Shown: piece after piece, positions 1-8,836 of the stretch
Numbering within the stretch: the stretch's first letter is position 1
Layout: every line of letters begins with the position of its first letter
Assembly (NCBI RefSeq): GCF_038632915.1
Contig: NZ_CP152050.1
Coordinates: 2,449,001 to 2,513,000 of the forward strand
Direction: 5' to 3'
Length of the DNA stretch: 64,000 nt
From: Paenisporosarcina sp. FSL H8-0542
Lineage (GTDB): Bacteria; Bacillota; Bacilli; Bacillales_A; Planococcaceae
Program-made: the position numbers and the translations under genes
The notes under the pieces: model-generated
The model's database searches: none
What the model saw: the letters and a program-made list of their open reading frames with translations, nothing else
What the model was told of the DNA's origin: nothing

Positions 1-437
1 TCCACTTGTTCACCGAATGTATGAACAAATCGCTCTGTTAATGTATGTGCAAAGGATAAATTCAGCTGCTGGTGAATAATGCTTTTCATTAAGGTCGCAT
101 ACAACGAAAATTCCCGAATGATGGGTGTCCCCCGGTGTTCTTCAAATAGTAAAGCAAGGTTCGTTTTTGCAAAGTGTTCATGAATAGGTTCTAGGGAACG
201 GTCGAAATGAAAAATTTCTTTGATTTTCTGGATTTCTTTATCGTCTTCAGGTCCTATTATTTTGAATGCAGGCTCAACGGTTGTCCCAAAGGCTTGAACC
301 TTATATATTTTGCGCTCTTCAGTTGGCACCATTACATATCGCTTTTCTTTGTTTAAAGAAATTAATGGATCCATTGATAATCGATCGAGCACACGCTCGA
401 AATTATAAGGGAAATCTAAATGAATAGTTTCTGTCAT
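1..437 (-). CDS. DNA-3-methyladenine glycosylase (AlkA-like), N-terminal part
   Basis: The reading frame starts at the ATG at 437-435 and runs off the left edge of the window, so only about 145 N-terminal residues are visible. The segment MKSIIHQQLN followed by AHTLTERFV and FG is the hallmark of the HhH-GPD base-excision glycosylase fold (AlkA type). The preceding ~100 residues fit the N-terminal AlkA domain. The protein would excise alkylated purines from DNA in the cytoplasm. It is divergent from the thermonuclease remnant starting at 505, with a 67-bp gap for both promoters. The catalytic HhH and Asp lie outside the window, so the family call is good but the specificity is not shown. Confidence 0.75.
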   Translation of the reverse strand, partial: MTETIHLDFPYNFERVLDRLSMDPLISLNKEKRYVMVPTEERKIYKVQAFGTTVEPAFKIIGPEDDKEIQKIKEIFHFDRSLEPIHEHFAKTNLALLFEEHRGTPIIREFSLYATLMKSIIHQQLNLSFAHTLTERFVHTFGEQV

Positions 438-504
438 AGTCGTTTCCTTCCTGTTCGGTTATATTTAGTACATACATTTTGACAGTAAGAATCGAGGGAT
501 ATAA

Positions 505-1229
505 ATGAAAAAATGGTTGTGGCTCCTTCTCGTTCCAGTTCTCTTCGCAGGCTGTGATGTGAGTTCGAATTCTACTGATAAATCAACCAGTGCAAACGAT
601 ACGATTCCAGTCGAATTGATTGCTGTCATTGATGGAGATACCATTAAAGTAAAGTATAACGGAAAGATAGAAACTGTCAGGTATTTATTAATCGATACTC
701 CCGAAGTAAGACACCAAACACTTGGGAATCAGCTTTTGGTGACGAAGCGAGTGAACGCAATGAACAGTTGCTGAAGAATGTTGCTGTGTCTCTCAAATTT
801 GATGAAGGAGACCGCTATGATGATTACGAGCGTCTTTTGGCATATGTTTATGCAGATGGACAATCCGTCCAAGAAATATTGCTATCCGAAGGGCTTGCTC
901 GTGTTGCCTATGTTTTCCCTCCAAATGATCGTTATGTAGATGCTTACAAAGAAGCTGAAGCAATTGCCCGTAAAAACAATTTGGGAGTATGGGAATATAA
1001 AAACTATGTAACCAAAAGAGGATTCGATGAAACAAAAGTTGAAGAAGAAAAAACAGAAGTAAATAAACATCCGAGCGAATGCTTAATTAAAGGCAATATC
1101 AATCGTGAAAACAAGAAAATTTATCACATACCAACAGGTAAATATTATGATCAAACAAAACCAGAAAAATGGTTTTGTTCAGAGCAGCAAGCATTGGATG
1201 CAGGATTTAAAAAATCTGGGAATAAGTAA
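505..1229 (+). pseudogene. thermonuclease-family lipoprotein, frameshifted
   Basis: The gene starts with a lipoprotein signal (MKKWLWLLLVPVLFAGC, lipobox FAGC) and enters a staphylococcal-nuclease (SNase) fold with the motifs VIDGDTIKV and LIDTPEVR. Near 730 the frame breaks: frame 1 reads LGNQLLVTKR and stops at 774, while the next frame continues as FGDEASERNEQLLK through RLLAYVY and GLARVAYVFPP to a stop at 1229. One extra C in the CAGCTTTT stretch would restore LGNQPFGDEAS, so this is a one-base deletion or a sequencing slip. The C-terminal ~50 residues are an added tail. It is a relative of the intact thermonuclease at 31905-32636. If the break is real, the product is inactive because it loses the second half of the active site. 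Confidence 0.8.
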
Positions 1230-1242
1230 AGGAGAAATGAAT

Positions 1243-1767
1243 ATGCAAGTACTTGTCTTAAGGTTTGATTACAAACTTTCCACAAAATTAGAGCATGATA
1301 GCAAAGACTTACACTTAGCTTCAAGACGGGGCAATGAAACGCAAATGCCTCCTCATATCAGCCTGTTTTCTTTTGAAAAGATCAATCCGGCGACATTAAA
1401 AGAACAAGTAAACAAATGGATAGAACAACAAAAACAACTAGACATTTCTTTTTCTTCATTAGGTTTCTTCAAACAGACTGGTACTTTTTTTGTGGCTCCC
1501 GTCGTTACAAAAGAATTGGAGACGTTTCATCGGGAATTATTTTCATTAATTTCGCATTTACATACTATTGAAATATCTCCCTACCTGCCAGGTAAATGGG
1601 TTCCTCACTCTACACTGATTAACAAAGTGCCTCTCACAGCGTGGGGTCCTCTTTTCCAGAGAGCCAGCTTAGCGTTTGAACCGCAATCAGGCAAGGCGGT
1701 CGCGCTGGAATGCTGGTCGATTGTAAATGGACATGCACAAACTGAATGGACATATTTTTTAAAGTAA
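1243..1767 (+). CDS. 2H phosphoesterase / 2'-5' RNA ligase-like protein
   Basis: This 174-aa cytoplasmic protein has two H-x-S/T motifs, HIS in PPHISLFSF (about residue 40) and HST in VPHSTL (about residue 125), which form the active site of the 2H phosphoesterase superfamily. Members cleave or ligate 2'-5' or cyclic phosphate bonds in RNA or nucleotides; the substrate here is unknown. A longer in-frame opening runs back to 1105 inside the nuclease remnant, but AAAGGAG just upstream of the ATG at 1243 decides for the short start. The start lies 13 bp after the remnant's stop, so the two may be co-transcribed. Confidence 0.75.
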   Translation: MQVLVLRFDYKLSTKLEHDSKDLHLASRRGNETQMPPHISLFSFEKINPATLKEQVNKWIEQQKQLDISFSSLGFFKQTGTFFVAPVVTKELETFHRELFSLISHLHTIEISPYLPGKWVPHSTLINKVPLTAWGPLFQRASLAFEPQSGKAVALECWSIVNGHAQTEWTYFLK

Positions 1768-1795
1768 TTTATTCGCATATTTCTTTACTAAGTCA

Positions 1796-1823
1796 TTGAC
1801 TATTAGCCTATGAACGATATAAT
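1796..1823 (+). promoter_or_regulatory. sigma-A promoter of tRNA-Val
   Basis: TTGACT at 1796-1801 and TATAAT at 1818-1823, separated by 16 bp, lie 21 bp before the mature tRNA 5' end. This is a near-consensus housekeeping promoter. Confidence 0.75.
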
Positions 1824-1844
1824 AGAATTTGTCCTAGTAAAAAC

Positions 1845-1917
1845 GATCTTGTAGCTCAGCTGGGAGAGCGCCACCTTGACAGGGTGGAGGCCGCTGGTTC
1901 GAGCCCAGTCGGGATCA
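1845..1917 (+). tRNA. tRNA-Val (GAC)
   Basis: A complete 73-nt cloverleaf: acceptor GATCTTG pairs with CGGGATC, D arm GCTC/GAGC, anticodon stem CCACC/GGTGG with loop TTGACAG (anticodon GAC, valine), T arm GCTGG-TTCGAGC-CCAGT and discriminator A. CCA is not encoded. The 3' half is duplicated at 50465-50507, so this gene is the integration site of the island to its right and still supplies an intact tRNA. Confidence 0.9.
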
Positions 1918-1918
1918 T
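1876..1918. repeat. attL: direct repeat in the 3' end of tRNA-Val
   Basis: These 43 bases, from the anticodon loop to just past the tRNA end, recur at 50465-50507 with one visible difference (C at 1891, T at 50480). A tyrosine integrase gene starts reading toward this site 120 bp to the right. The layout is that of an island integrated into a tRNA 3' end. Confidence 0.85.
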
Positions 1919-2037
1919 TATTTAAAAGCGCCTTAAAACATTGGTATATCAATGTTTTAAGGCTTTTTTTGTTTTTGTTTTTGATAAACATACTCCATCC
2001 ATTTTTTCATATGTCCGCATTTTGTCCGCAGGATTTT

Positions 2038-3171
2038 TTAATACTCTTCATTTTGCACGGCTTTGTGAAAAATATCTGCAATATCATTATTTCTGTTTGG
2101 TAATAAATGTGCATAAAATTCTAATGTGGTTTTAGGGCTTGTGTGACCCAGTCGATTAGAAATTTTAACTATATCTACACCTTCTGAAATAAGAATTGAA
2201 GCGTGTGTGTGCCGAATATCATGAAATCGAATGTTAGAAACCCCTGAGCTTTTTATAATACGTTTCATAACACGTAATACATTACGAGGATCTTGAAAAG
2301 AACCCGTATGCGTGCAGATAATTAGGTCTTGATTCTGGAATAATTCCCCCACCAGTTGTTTCCATTGTTCCTGGCCATTCTTAACGGTCCGTAATTCATT
2401 TAAAACGAATTCTGGAATAGGAATTTGTCGTATAGAATGTTTCGTCTTGGGAGTAGTAAAAAGATAACCCACTTTAGGAACTCTAACTAACGATCGATTA
2501 ACATAAATCGTTTTTTTATTGTAATCAATATCACTCCATTTTAGTCCTAATATTTCCCCACGTCGCATTCCTGTATAAATAGCCAGTAAAAAAGTTAAAT
2601 AATGACTTTCATCTTTGCAATACTGAAGAAACTGATTAATTTCATTGAGCGACCAAATAGACATCTTCTGATGTCTTACGGAAGGTGGATCTGCATCTCT
2701 TACAGGATTAGAAGCGAGTTTTTTCCACTTAACTGCTTGATTAAATGCTTGATTTAATAACTGATGCATTTTTCTGATATAACTTGTACTATATCCATTC
2801 TCTAATTTCAAGTTATAAAAAGCATCAATATCAGCAGCTGAAATGTTAGAAATCTCCTTATGACCGAAAGGATTTTCTTTTAAAATATGTTTTTCTATAA
2901 GATATTTACAATTCGCTACACTAGATTCTTTAATTCGCTTTTTATAATGATTTTCAAACCATTTTCCTATGAAGTCAGAGAAAATCTCTTTGCTCTCCAC
3001 TAACAAACGATTTTCATCATTCAATAGCTCGATTTTCCTCGCTGCAATTTCAGCATCTTTCTTACGAATAAATCCCCCTTTATTTATTTGTTTTCGTTTC
3101 CCAGTAATCGGATCGATTCCTATATCTATTGTATACGAATAGGTTTTGCCTCTTTTTCTTATGTGCGCCAC
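2038..3171 (-). CDS. int: tyrosine integrase of the tRNA-Val island
   Basis: This 377-aa site-specific recombinase has an N-terminal arm-type DNA-binding domain (1-55), a SAM-like core-binding domain (about 60-150) and a catalytic domain. Catalytic residues are visible: R203 in GMRRGEILGLKW, H317 and R320 in HDIRHTH, H343 in LGHTSPKTT and Y353 in EFYAHL. Length and order match Tn916/phage-type integrases of Firmicutes. It should recombine the tRNA-Val 3' end (attL beside it) with the copy at 50465. A decayed paralogue lies at 50599-50980 in the same orientation beside that copy. It is intact, so the island could still be excisable. Confidence 0.92.
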   Translation of the reverse strand: MAHIRKRGKTYSYTIDIGIDPITGKRKQINKGGFIRKKDAEIAARKIELLNDENRLLVESKEIFSDFIGKWFENHYKKRIKESSVANCKYLIEKHILKENPFGHKEISNISAADIDAFYNLKLENGYSTSYIRKMHQLLNQAFNQAVKWKKLASNPVRDADPPSVRHQKMSIWSLNEINQFLQYCKDESHYLTFLLAIYTGMRRGEILGLKWSDIDYNKKTIYVNRSLVRVPKVGYLFTTPKTKHSIRQIPIPEFVLNELRTVKNGQEQWKQLVGELFQNQDLIICTHTGSFQDPRNVLRVMKRIIKSSGVSNIRFHDIRHTHASILISEGVDIVKISNRLGHTSPKTTLEFYAHLLPNRNNDIADIFHKAVQNEEY

Positions 3172-3285
3172 TAACTAATGTACCTCCTTAATTTTTGCAC
3201 AAAGAAAAGTAAACAAGTGGTCTATTACCAACCTGTTCACTTTCTTAAATTTTTATAAGAATTAAGGAAACTTTTTCATTTTCTT

Positions 3286-3474
3286 CTATTGTTGATTCAT
3301 TAACCAACGAAAAAATTCATCCCTTAGAACTCGCTTACATCTTCCAATTTTTATCAAAGGAAAATCTGATCTGTTCATTACCTCATATGCACTGGGTTTT
3401 GATATTTTGAGAATAAAACTAAGCTCTTTAGCCGTTAATACAAGAGGAAATGTCTCTATTTCATATTTCTTCAT
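3286..3474 (-). CDS. xis: excisionase-like HTH protein
   Basis: A 62-aa protein with a MerR/excisionase-type winged helix (LTAKELSFILKISKPSAYEVM, then RCKRVLRDEFFRWL). Such proteins bind and bend attachment-site DNA to direct excision by the neighbouring integrase, which lies 114 bp downstream on the same strand. Its start overlaps the end of the 51-aa gene upstream (3461-3616), suggesting translational coupling. A homologue with nearly the same sequence occurs at 50976-51164. The role as excisionase is inferred from fold and position. Confidence 0.75.
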   Translation of the reverse strand: MKKYEIETFPLVLTAKELSFILKISKPSAYEVMNRSDFPLIKIGRCKRVLRDEFFRWLMNQQ

Positions 3475-3616
3475 TAGAACTCTCTAGATTACTAGTGTGA
3501 TTTGATTTCAAATGAGACTCGTTTAGTACCCTGTTTTTGTCCAACTGATATTCCCACTCTTTAATTAATGCTAAAGCTTCTATACGCTTTGGTTCCAGCT
3601 CCTGTTTATTTTCCAT
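3461..3616 (-). CDS. 51-aa charged protein of the integration module
   Basis: A short gene with an AGGAGG ribosome site before the ATG at 3616. The product (begins MENKQELEPKRIEAL, ends SNEEI) is charged and probably helical, with no recognised domain. Its stop overlaps the start of the excisionase-like gene by 14 bases. It is real because a diverged homologue, starting KRDLEQKRKEALALIEEWE, lies at the same place in the second module (51164-51325), with the difference concentrated in the C-terminal half. Confidence 0.7.
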   Translation of the reverse strand: MENKQELEPKRIEALALIKEWEYQLDKNRVLNESHLKSNHTSNLESSNEEI

Positions 3617-3661
3617 TAAAAAACCTCCTAAAGAATTTACTTCTTTAGAAGGCTTTCTAAA

Positions 3662-4543
3662 TTATCCTTTTTCTCTTCCTTTGGCCATTATTATGTCCAA
3701 AGAAAATATATTGTCCGCCAGTAAATCATTATTCAAATAGGTGATATCAGGAATATAAGAATCATCAATTGTTATTAAGAAAATTAATTTTTTATTTAAA
3801 CGTAAAAATGCCTCTCTTATATATATTCTACTTCTAGCATTAATTAATCTTTGTAATTTTAAAAAAACCGGGTACTTTAGGTTTGCATCATTTTTAATAT
3901 GAATTTCAATCGTAAAATATCTAGCCCGAATATCTACTCGGGTGTTTAGGATCCCCTCCCCTAATAATAAAAAATCATCTTGTTTTACTTTTACCCCATA
4001 AATTTTTCTTTGGTCTCCTACCATTACTTTTGATTTATTAGCTGCATCTTCTATAAGTTCTTTAAAAGAAACCCTTTGAATATTATTACGATCATATTCA
4101 TCAAAAGAATCAATGTAATCAAATAATGTATCTGGATTTGCAAGATATCTGAATGGAATATCTAGAATAATCGCTAAATCATAGAGTAATTCTATTTTAA
4201 ATTGTGGGTTTTTAATTGTAGAATCTTGTGATTCATTGGTGAAGTTACTTCTAATGAACTTGCTAATAGTAGTCTTAGAATTATAAATTTCAGACATTTC
4301 TATGAGTTCTCTATCATCTAAATCGAATACTGTTTTCATTACTAAGCAACGTACACCTATAGTAAGTTTTGATAAAAAATGGTCAAATATCAAAGGATTT
4401 GCATTTAGTAAATGTTTAACTTCAGTTAATTTTCCACTTGGAGTTAATCCTCGCTCACTGAAGTATTTTTCAAAATTCATTTCACCTTTTATAAAGCTGC
4501 TTATCAATTTTAAATAATCAGTTTCAATCATCTTAGACATCAC
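3662..4543 (-). CDS. island-end protein of unknown function
   Basis: A 293-aa soluble protein, rich in Lys, Asp and Ile, that I do not recognise. There is no signal peptide or membrane segment. It starts near ATG 4543; two further in-frame ATGs follow within five codons, so the exact start is uncertain. It lies 46 bp upstream of the 51-aa gene, excisionase and integrase on the same strand. The last residues (FSL, KGREKG) reappear at the end of the decayed second module (about 51371-51420), so the gene belongs to the integration module. A regulatory or DNA-binding role is possible from position only. Confidence 0.5.
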   Translation of the reverse strand: MMSKMIETDYLKLISSFIKGEMNFEKYFSERGLTPSGKLTEVKHLLNANPLIFDHFLSKLTIGVRCLVMKTVFDLDDRELIEMSEIYNSKTTISKFIRSNFTNESQDSTIKNPQFKIELLYDLAIILDIPFRYLANPDTLFDYIDSFDEYDRNNIQRVSFKELIEDAANKSKVMVGDQRKIYGVKVKQDDFLLLGEGILNTRVDIRARYFTIEIHIKNDANLKYPVFLKLQRLINARSRIYIREAFLRLNKKLIFLITIDDSYIPDITYLNNDLLADNIFSLDIIMAKGREKG

Positions 4544-5072
4544 CTATTCAGATGCTAATACGATGAAACTTTAAAGTATCACTTGGCCATAATTGTGTCC
4601 AAGCTTTTATCCTTTGAAGTTTAATACCATACTTCAAAAGCCAGTAATTCATGGACTACACTTTCTCATGTATTGCTGCGCAATGTAATAATAATGGGTT
4701 TTTATTCATAAAACTCCTCCTTAAAAGTTGCGGGGAACTTAAATTCCCTGTCAGTTTGTATAGATCGAAAAAAAGGTGGGAATAAGTAAATTAAATCTTA
4801 TTCGAATATTCATTCGAACCTTCCCTCCATTTATCAACCCCGTGCAATAAAAAAGCACTTTTGATAAATGGACATACGAATCCCTTAATGGGAAAACGTC
4901 TGAACACTTACCAAAAGTGCTTACAAATGCCTTTATACCGCTTGGTTAAGGCCAATTAAATAAATTATTATTTTAATTATAAATTAAAATAATTTCAATA
5001 ACAATAAGAATATACAAACTTAAACAATTTTTCAAGGTTTCTTAAAAAACTAATAAATAATAAGGAGACATA
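4544..5072. other. non-coding flank left of the recombinase trio
   Basis: No convincing long gene. Two interlaced dyads are visible: CCATTTATCAA (about 4827) with TTGATAAATGG (about 4862), and AAGCACTTTTG (about 4854) with CAAAAGTGCTT (about 4911). A further dyad TTCGAATATTCATTCGAA lies near 4801. A 17-codon frame at 4656-4709 (minus) has a GGAGGAG ribosome site and could be a leader peptide. The dyads may form the end of the recombinase-trio element or regulate it. Confidence 0.4.
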
Positions 5073-6380
5073 ATGGGACAAACAATTACTTCCTTTCCTA
5101 ATATTATTGAAAAACCTTTCTGTGGAATTTTTGAAGAATTTATAAATTTACAATCCAAAGCAAACCAAGAAAATAGTGAGAAGTTTATTCTATTTTTTTA
5201 TAAAGAATGTCAAAAAGAAAAAGAAATTTTCGAAAACCAAACTAACACCGTACATTTTAGTAAATTAGAGATTAAGCATATGTTAAAAATTCAGGCACAG
5301 ATTGAATTGTTAATTAAACACAATCAACTTGAAAAGATAGAAGCTTTAATTTTTCTAGATTATCTAACTAAATTTTGTAAATTTCTCACAAAAAAAGATA
5401 TCGCAAAAATATATTATAAAAAGCCTCAGAAAAATGTTGAATCTCAAAATACAAGCATCATAAATTCACCTATTCTTTTGGAATTTGAAAATTTCATGAA
5501 AGTAAAAAATTATGCATTAGCAACTAGCCACGGATATGTGACTAGCGTTAAATGTTTCTTGGACTATTCAAACTATAACTCACAGATTCAAAATAGTAAT
5601 ATATTTTGGTCAACTTGTGTTAATCAATTCGAAGATTATTTGAATAAAAAAGTCCTATTAGAAAAAATTGAGGCTAATACTGCATATGCGTATTTAAAAG
5701 CAATTAGGTTATTCATTCAATTTTTATTTGAAAAAAGGTACATAAGTTTTCAATATCAAATCCCAAAGAGAATGATACAGAAGGGGAAAAGAAGTAATGA
5801 GTACGTTAACATCCAAGATGCTCTGTTAGTGATGGACAAAATTTTTGAAGTTTCTAATGACATTTTACGGGATATTTCAATATTTTTATTGCTTCTTGAA
5901 ACTGGATGCCGGCCAATAGAACTTGTTAATTTGAATATTGACGACATTTATATTCATGAAAAACTTATCGTGCTAAAAAGTATCAAATCGCATCAAAGAA
6001 CTTTAAGTCTTTCAGAATCTACCATAAATATAATCAAGGATTATTTACAAATCCGAAAAAATTATTTACCTAAAGAGACACAAGCATTGTACTTATCCCC
6101 TTCAGGAACTCGAATGTCTAGTGAATATATAACTAACCTGTTCAGAAAATACAATTTTCTCACCTTTAAAGAAATACGATTTACGCCAAAAAGCTTCAGA
6201 CACACTTTTATAACAAACGCGATAAATAATAATAACAATATTGATCAAGTAAAAACAATTGTTGGACATAAACATTTAATATCGACTCATTACTACTATT
6301 ATCGAGATATTAACAAAATAAAATCATTATTTATTGGAAAAAAACTATTTAATGGAGGCGGCAATGACCATGACAATTAA
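5073..6380 (+). CDS. tyrosine recombinase A of a recombinase trio
   Basis: A 435-aa phage-integrase-family protein: an N-terminal extension (about 1-125), core-binding domain (about 130-230) and catalytic domain (240-420). R280 sits in LETGCRPIEL, R376-H377 in SFRHTF, H399 in VGHKHL and the tyrosine lies in the YYYY run at 407-410. The first box-II position is Lys373 where most relatives have His, an unusual but tolerated state. It begins a unit of three overlapping recombinase genes in one operon, the arrangement of RIT (recombinase-in-trio) elements. AAGGAG precedes the ATG. The AT-rich codon use is stronger than in the flanks, consistent with acquisition. Confidence 0.85.
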   Translation: MGQTITSFPNIIEKPFCGIFEEFINLQSKANQENSEKFILFFYKECQKEKEIFENQTNTVHFSKLEIKHMLKIQAQIELLIKHNQLEKIEALIFLDYLTKFCKFLTKKDIAKIYYKKPQKNVESQNTSIINSPILLEFENFMKVKNYALATSHGYVTSVKCFLDYSNYNSQIQNSNIFWSTCVNQFEDYLNKKVLLEKIEANTAYAYLKAIRLFIQFLFEKRYISFQYQIPKRMIQKGKRSNEYVNIQDALLVMDKIFEVSNDILRDISIFLLLLETGCRPIELVNLNIDDIYIHEKLIVLKSIKSHQRTLSLSESTINIIKDYLQIRKNYLPKETQALYLSPSGTRMSSEYITNLFRKYNFLTFKEIRFTPKSFRHTFITNAINNNNNIDQVKTIVGHKHLISTHYYYYRDINKIKSLFIGKKLFNGGGNDHDN

Positions 6381-7476
6381 TAAATCAATAAATATATCTT
6401 TTGAAGAAATTTGTAATCAATTAGGTATTTCAGAAAGTAAATTAATAAATTTTCTAAATGATAATGATACAAATATAGAAAAAAGTTCAATAAGTAATGA
6501 AAATACAGCTTTATTCGTACTTGAAAAATATCAAGAACATTTGAAAAAGATGGTTAGTATTGGTAAAAGATCTGAAGAGACTGCAACGACTTATAATAAC
6601 TTTATATTGAGAATAAAGAAATATATATTAAATAATAATCCCAACTTGAATGTAAACGAATTGAACGAAATTGTATTAAATGAGATTATTATAAATCGTA
6701 ATTCCGAGAGAAAATTTTCGATAAGAACTATTAATAAATATAATGCCATTATGAAAAGTATTTTAAAGTTTGCATTTGAAATGAATTATACAAATAAAGA
6801 TTATAGATATAAATTCACATTAGAAAAAACTTCTTTAATTCCTCGTTATATTAAAGAAGAGCATATTCCAAAAATTTTTGAAACTATTAAAGAACTTTCA
6901 AAACCCCATCGTTGCAGAGGCATGATTATGTTTTTATTATTAACAGGTTGTCGAGTAAGCGAAATTTCGAACATTAAATTAAGAGATTTCGACATAGAGA
7001 ACGACTTAATCACCATCTACGACGGTAAAGGCAATAAGGATAGAGTTATTCCAATGTTCTATGAATTAAAAGTTGAGATATTATTATATCTTCAAAAAAG
7101 TGGTATGTCAGATTGGAATCGAAAATGTGAGGGATATCTCTTTGCTCGAGATGAAGGTATTGAACGGAAGAGAAAATTTCCAATTAGAGCTTACCAGCAT
7201 CTAGTTGAAAGAATTAAAAAACGTATGCCTGAACTTTCAGAAATAACTGCTCATTCCTTCCGACATACTTTCGCAGTCTCTTGTTTAAAAATAGGAATAG
7301 AACAGCATCATCTTACTGAAATTTTAGGACATTCCGACCCTAAAACGACAATGACATACACTAAATTACGTGGTGAAGATTTAAGAGATGCAATTAACAA
7401 CAGGTTTCCTTATCCATTCGAAATTCTTTTAAAAACAATTAATGAGGATAGTAATGCGACGAACAATAATAGATGA
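6364..7476 (+). CDS. tyrosine recombinase B of the trio
   Basis: A 370-aa integrase-family protein with a complete catalytic set: R197 in LLTGCRVSEI, H297 and R300 in AHSFRHTF, H323 in LGHSDPKTT and Y332 in MTYTKL. I place the start at the ATG at 6364 because GGAGG lies five bases before it; an earlier ATG at 6334 has no ribosome site. The gene overlaps the upstream recombinase by 17 bases and the downstream one by 23, so the three are translationally coupled. The proteins likely act together at the element ends. Confidence 0.87.
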   Translation: MTMTINKSINISFEEICNQLGISESKLINFLNDNDTNIEKSSISNENTALFVLEKYQEHLKKMVSIGKRSEETATTYNNFILRIKKYILNNNPNLNVNELNEIVLNEIIINRNSERKFSIRTINKYNAIMKSILKFAFEMNYTNKDYRYKFTLEKTSLIPRYIKEEHIPKIFETIKELSKPHRCRGMIMFLLLTGCRVSEISNIKLRDFDIENDLITIYDGKGNKDRVIPMFYELKVEILLYLQKSGMSDWNRKCEGYLFARDEGIERKRKFPIRAYQHLVERIKKRMPELSEITAHSFRHTFAVSCLKIGIEQHHLTEILGHSDPKTTMTYTKLRGEDLRDAINNRFPYPFEILLKTINEDSNATNNNR

Positions 7477-8419
7477 ACTTAAAATTTATAAAGACAATGT
7501 ACGTTTAGCCAAATCAACTCTTTCTACTTATTCTCTTTACTTAAAGAAATTTATTTCTTTCTTATCTGTTGAAATGAATAATCCTAAAGATATTTATTTA
7601 GATCAAATTGTTTCATTAACTGATTCAACCGGAAAATTCATTAGATATTTACCAATAAATAGTGATATAATCGACAATTATTTTTATTTATTACTATCAA
7701 ATAATAAAGGTTATAACGTCCTTAAAGACAATCATAAATCTTTAACAAGTTTTTTTAAATTTCTTGAGAATAATAATAACCTTGAAAACCCAATGGGTAA
7801 TATTAAATTTCAACTTAAAGATTATTTACCGGAAAAAAAGTTCTCGAAAATTTTAACAAGAGGAAATATATTGAAATTTTTCAATTCAATAATTACTCAT
7901 TCTAATGATTTACCTACAGATGCACTTCTGTTTACTATCCTACTTTCAACAGGGTGCAGAGGCTCAGAAATTTGCAATTTAAAATGTAGAGATATCGATT
8001 ACAAAAATGATACATTTCTTTTAAAAGAAACGAAAACTAAACAAGAGAGAAATATATTTCTTTTAACTGGAATGGGATGTGAAATACAAAAGTATTTAAC
8101 GAATTGTAACAGAAAGGATTCAGATTATTTATTTTTGAGAGACCACAAAGAACAATACACTCGTAAAGATATAGACATTTTATTGAAAAAGTATTTAACT
8201 TTAGCAAATTTACCCCCAATTAATGTACATGGATTAAGGCATTCATTTGCAACCCTGATGGCAGATCAAGAAACTCCTTTAGATATCATTAGACAATTGT
8301 TAGGTCACGAAAGTTTAAGTGCGACTAAGGGATACATAAATCCACATTATGTAAGAAACAAGAATATTAACATGCCAGAAAACAAAATTATTATTAACTA
8401 TATAAAGAATAAACTATAA
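7454..8419 (+). CDS. tyrosine recombinase C of the trio
   Basis: A 321-aa integrase-family protein, the last of the trio. Catalytic residues: R169 in STGCRGSEIC, H259 and R262 in VHGLRHSFA, H285 in LGHESLSAT and Y294 in GYINPHY. The start at 7454 is chosen because GAGG lies six bases upstream; an ATG at 7442 is also in frame. The shorter N-terminus compared with recombinase A fits the usual size order of RIT trios. No cargo gene lies within the unit. The terminal inverted repeats expected of a RIT element were not identified by eye. Confidence 0.87.
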   Translation: MRRTIIDELKIYKDNVRLAKSTLSTYSLYLKKFISFLSVEMNNPKDIYLDQIVSLTDSTGKFIRYLPINSDIIDNYFYLLLSNNKGYNVLKDNHKSLTSFFKFLENNNNLENPMGNIKFQLKDYLPEKKFSKILTRGNILKFFNSIITHSNDLPTDALLFTILLSTGCRGSEICNLKCRDIDYKNDTFLLKETKTKQERNIFLLTGMGCEIQKYLTNCNRKDSDYLFLRDHKEQYTRKDIDILLKKYLTLANLPPINVHGLRHSFATLMADQETPLDIIRQLLGHESLSATKGYINPHYVRNKNINMPENKIIINYIKNKL

Positions 8420-8836
8420 TCCAAATTTGTAGAGTTCTGTATTTTAACAGCAAAAGTAATTAAATCATTTGTATTCAAAGTGCCCTTGTTGTAACTCCAA
8501 GTTTCCAAGGGTTTATTATGGGGCTTTTGGATATTCGCCTATAATTTCCCCTTGAGTTTTCCTATTCGAAATCCTTTCCTTGCGGGGCACTCGGGCTTTA
8601 TTTATGCATTGCATACTGACCCAATTGTCTAAGCTTATATGAAGTTCGTTTACCACAGAACGGAGATTTGCTGCTAGGTTCCTACAGATTGCACGTCACC
8701 ATGGAACCTTTGCATTAAGCTAATTGTTATTTCTAACTTCACAGTTCGAGTTTTTCACCCTATACATTACGCCAGTGTTGGTGCACAATGAGAAAAGAAG
8801 CCCATTAAAGGGCTTCTTTTTCTTTACCTCATTATT
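8420..8836. other. non-coding region right of the recombinase trio
   Basis: No gene seen. It is more GC-rich than the trio and may hold the right end of that element. A hairpin with a T-run closes it (8793-8823). Confidence 0.4.
8793..8823. terminator. bidirectional hairpin terminator
   Basis: GAAGCCC-ATTAAA-GGGCTTC flanked by A and T runs. It follows the minus-strand remnant at 8837-9189. A similar hairpin (GAAGTCC/GGACTTC) lies at 32876-32906. Confidence 0.7.

Noticed and set aside
1876-2135. Open frames over and beside the tRNA-Val gene
   Set aside because: They overlap the tRNA and integrase end without ribosome sites; shadows.
4544-8836. Terminal inverted repeats of the recombinase trio
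   Set aside because: Local dyads exist on the left, but no matching inverted copy could be found on the right by eye, so element ends are not given.
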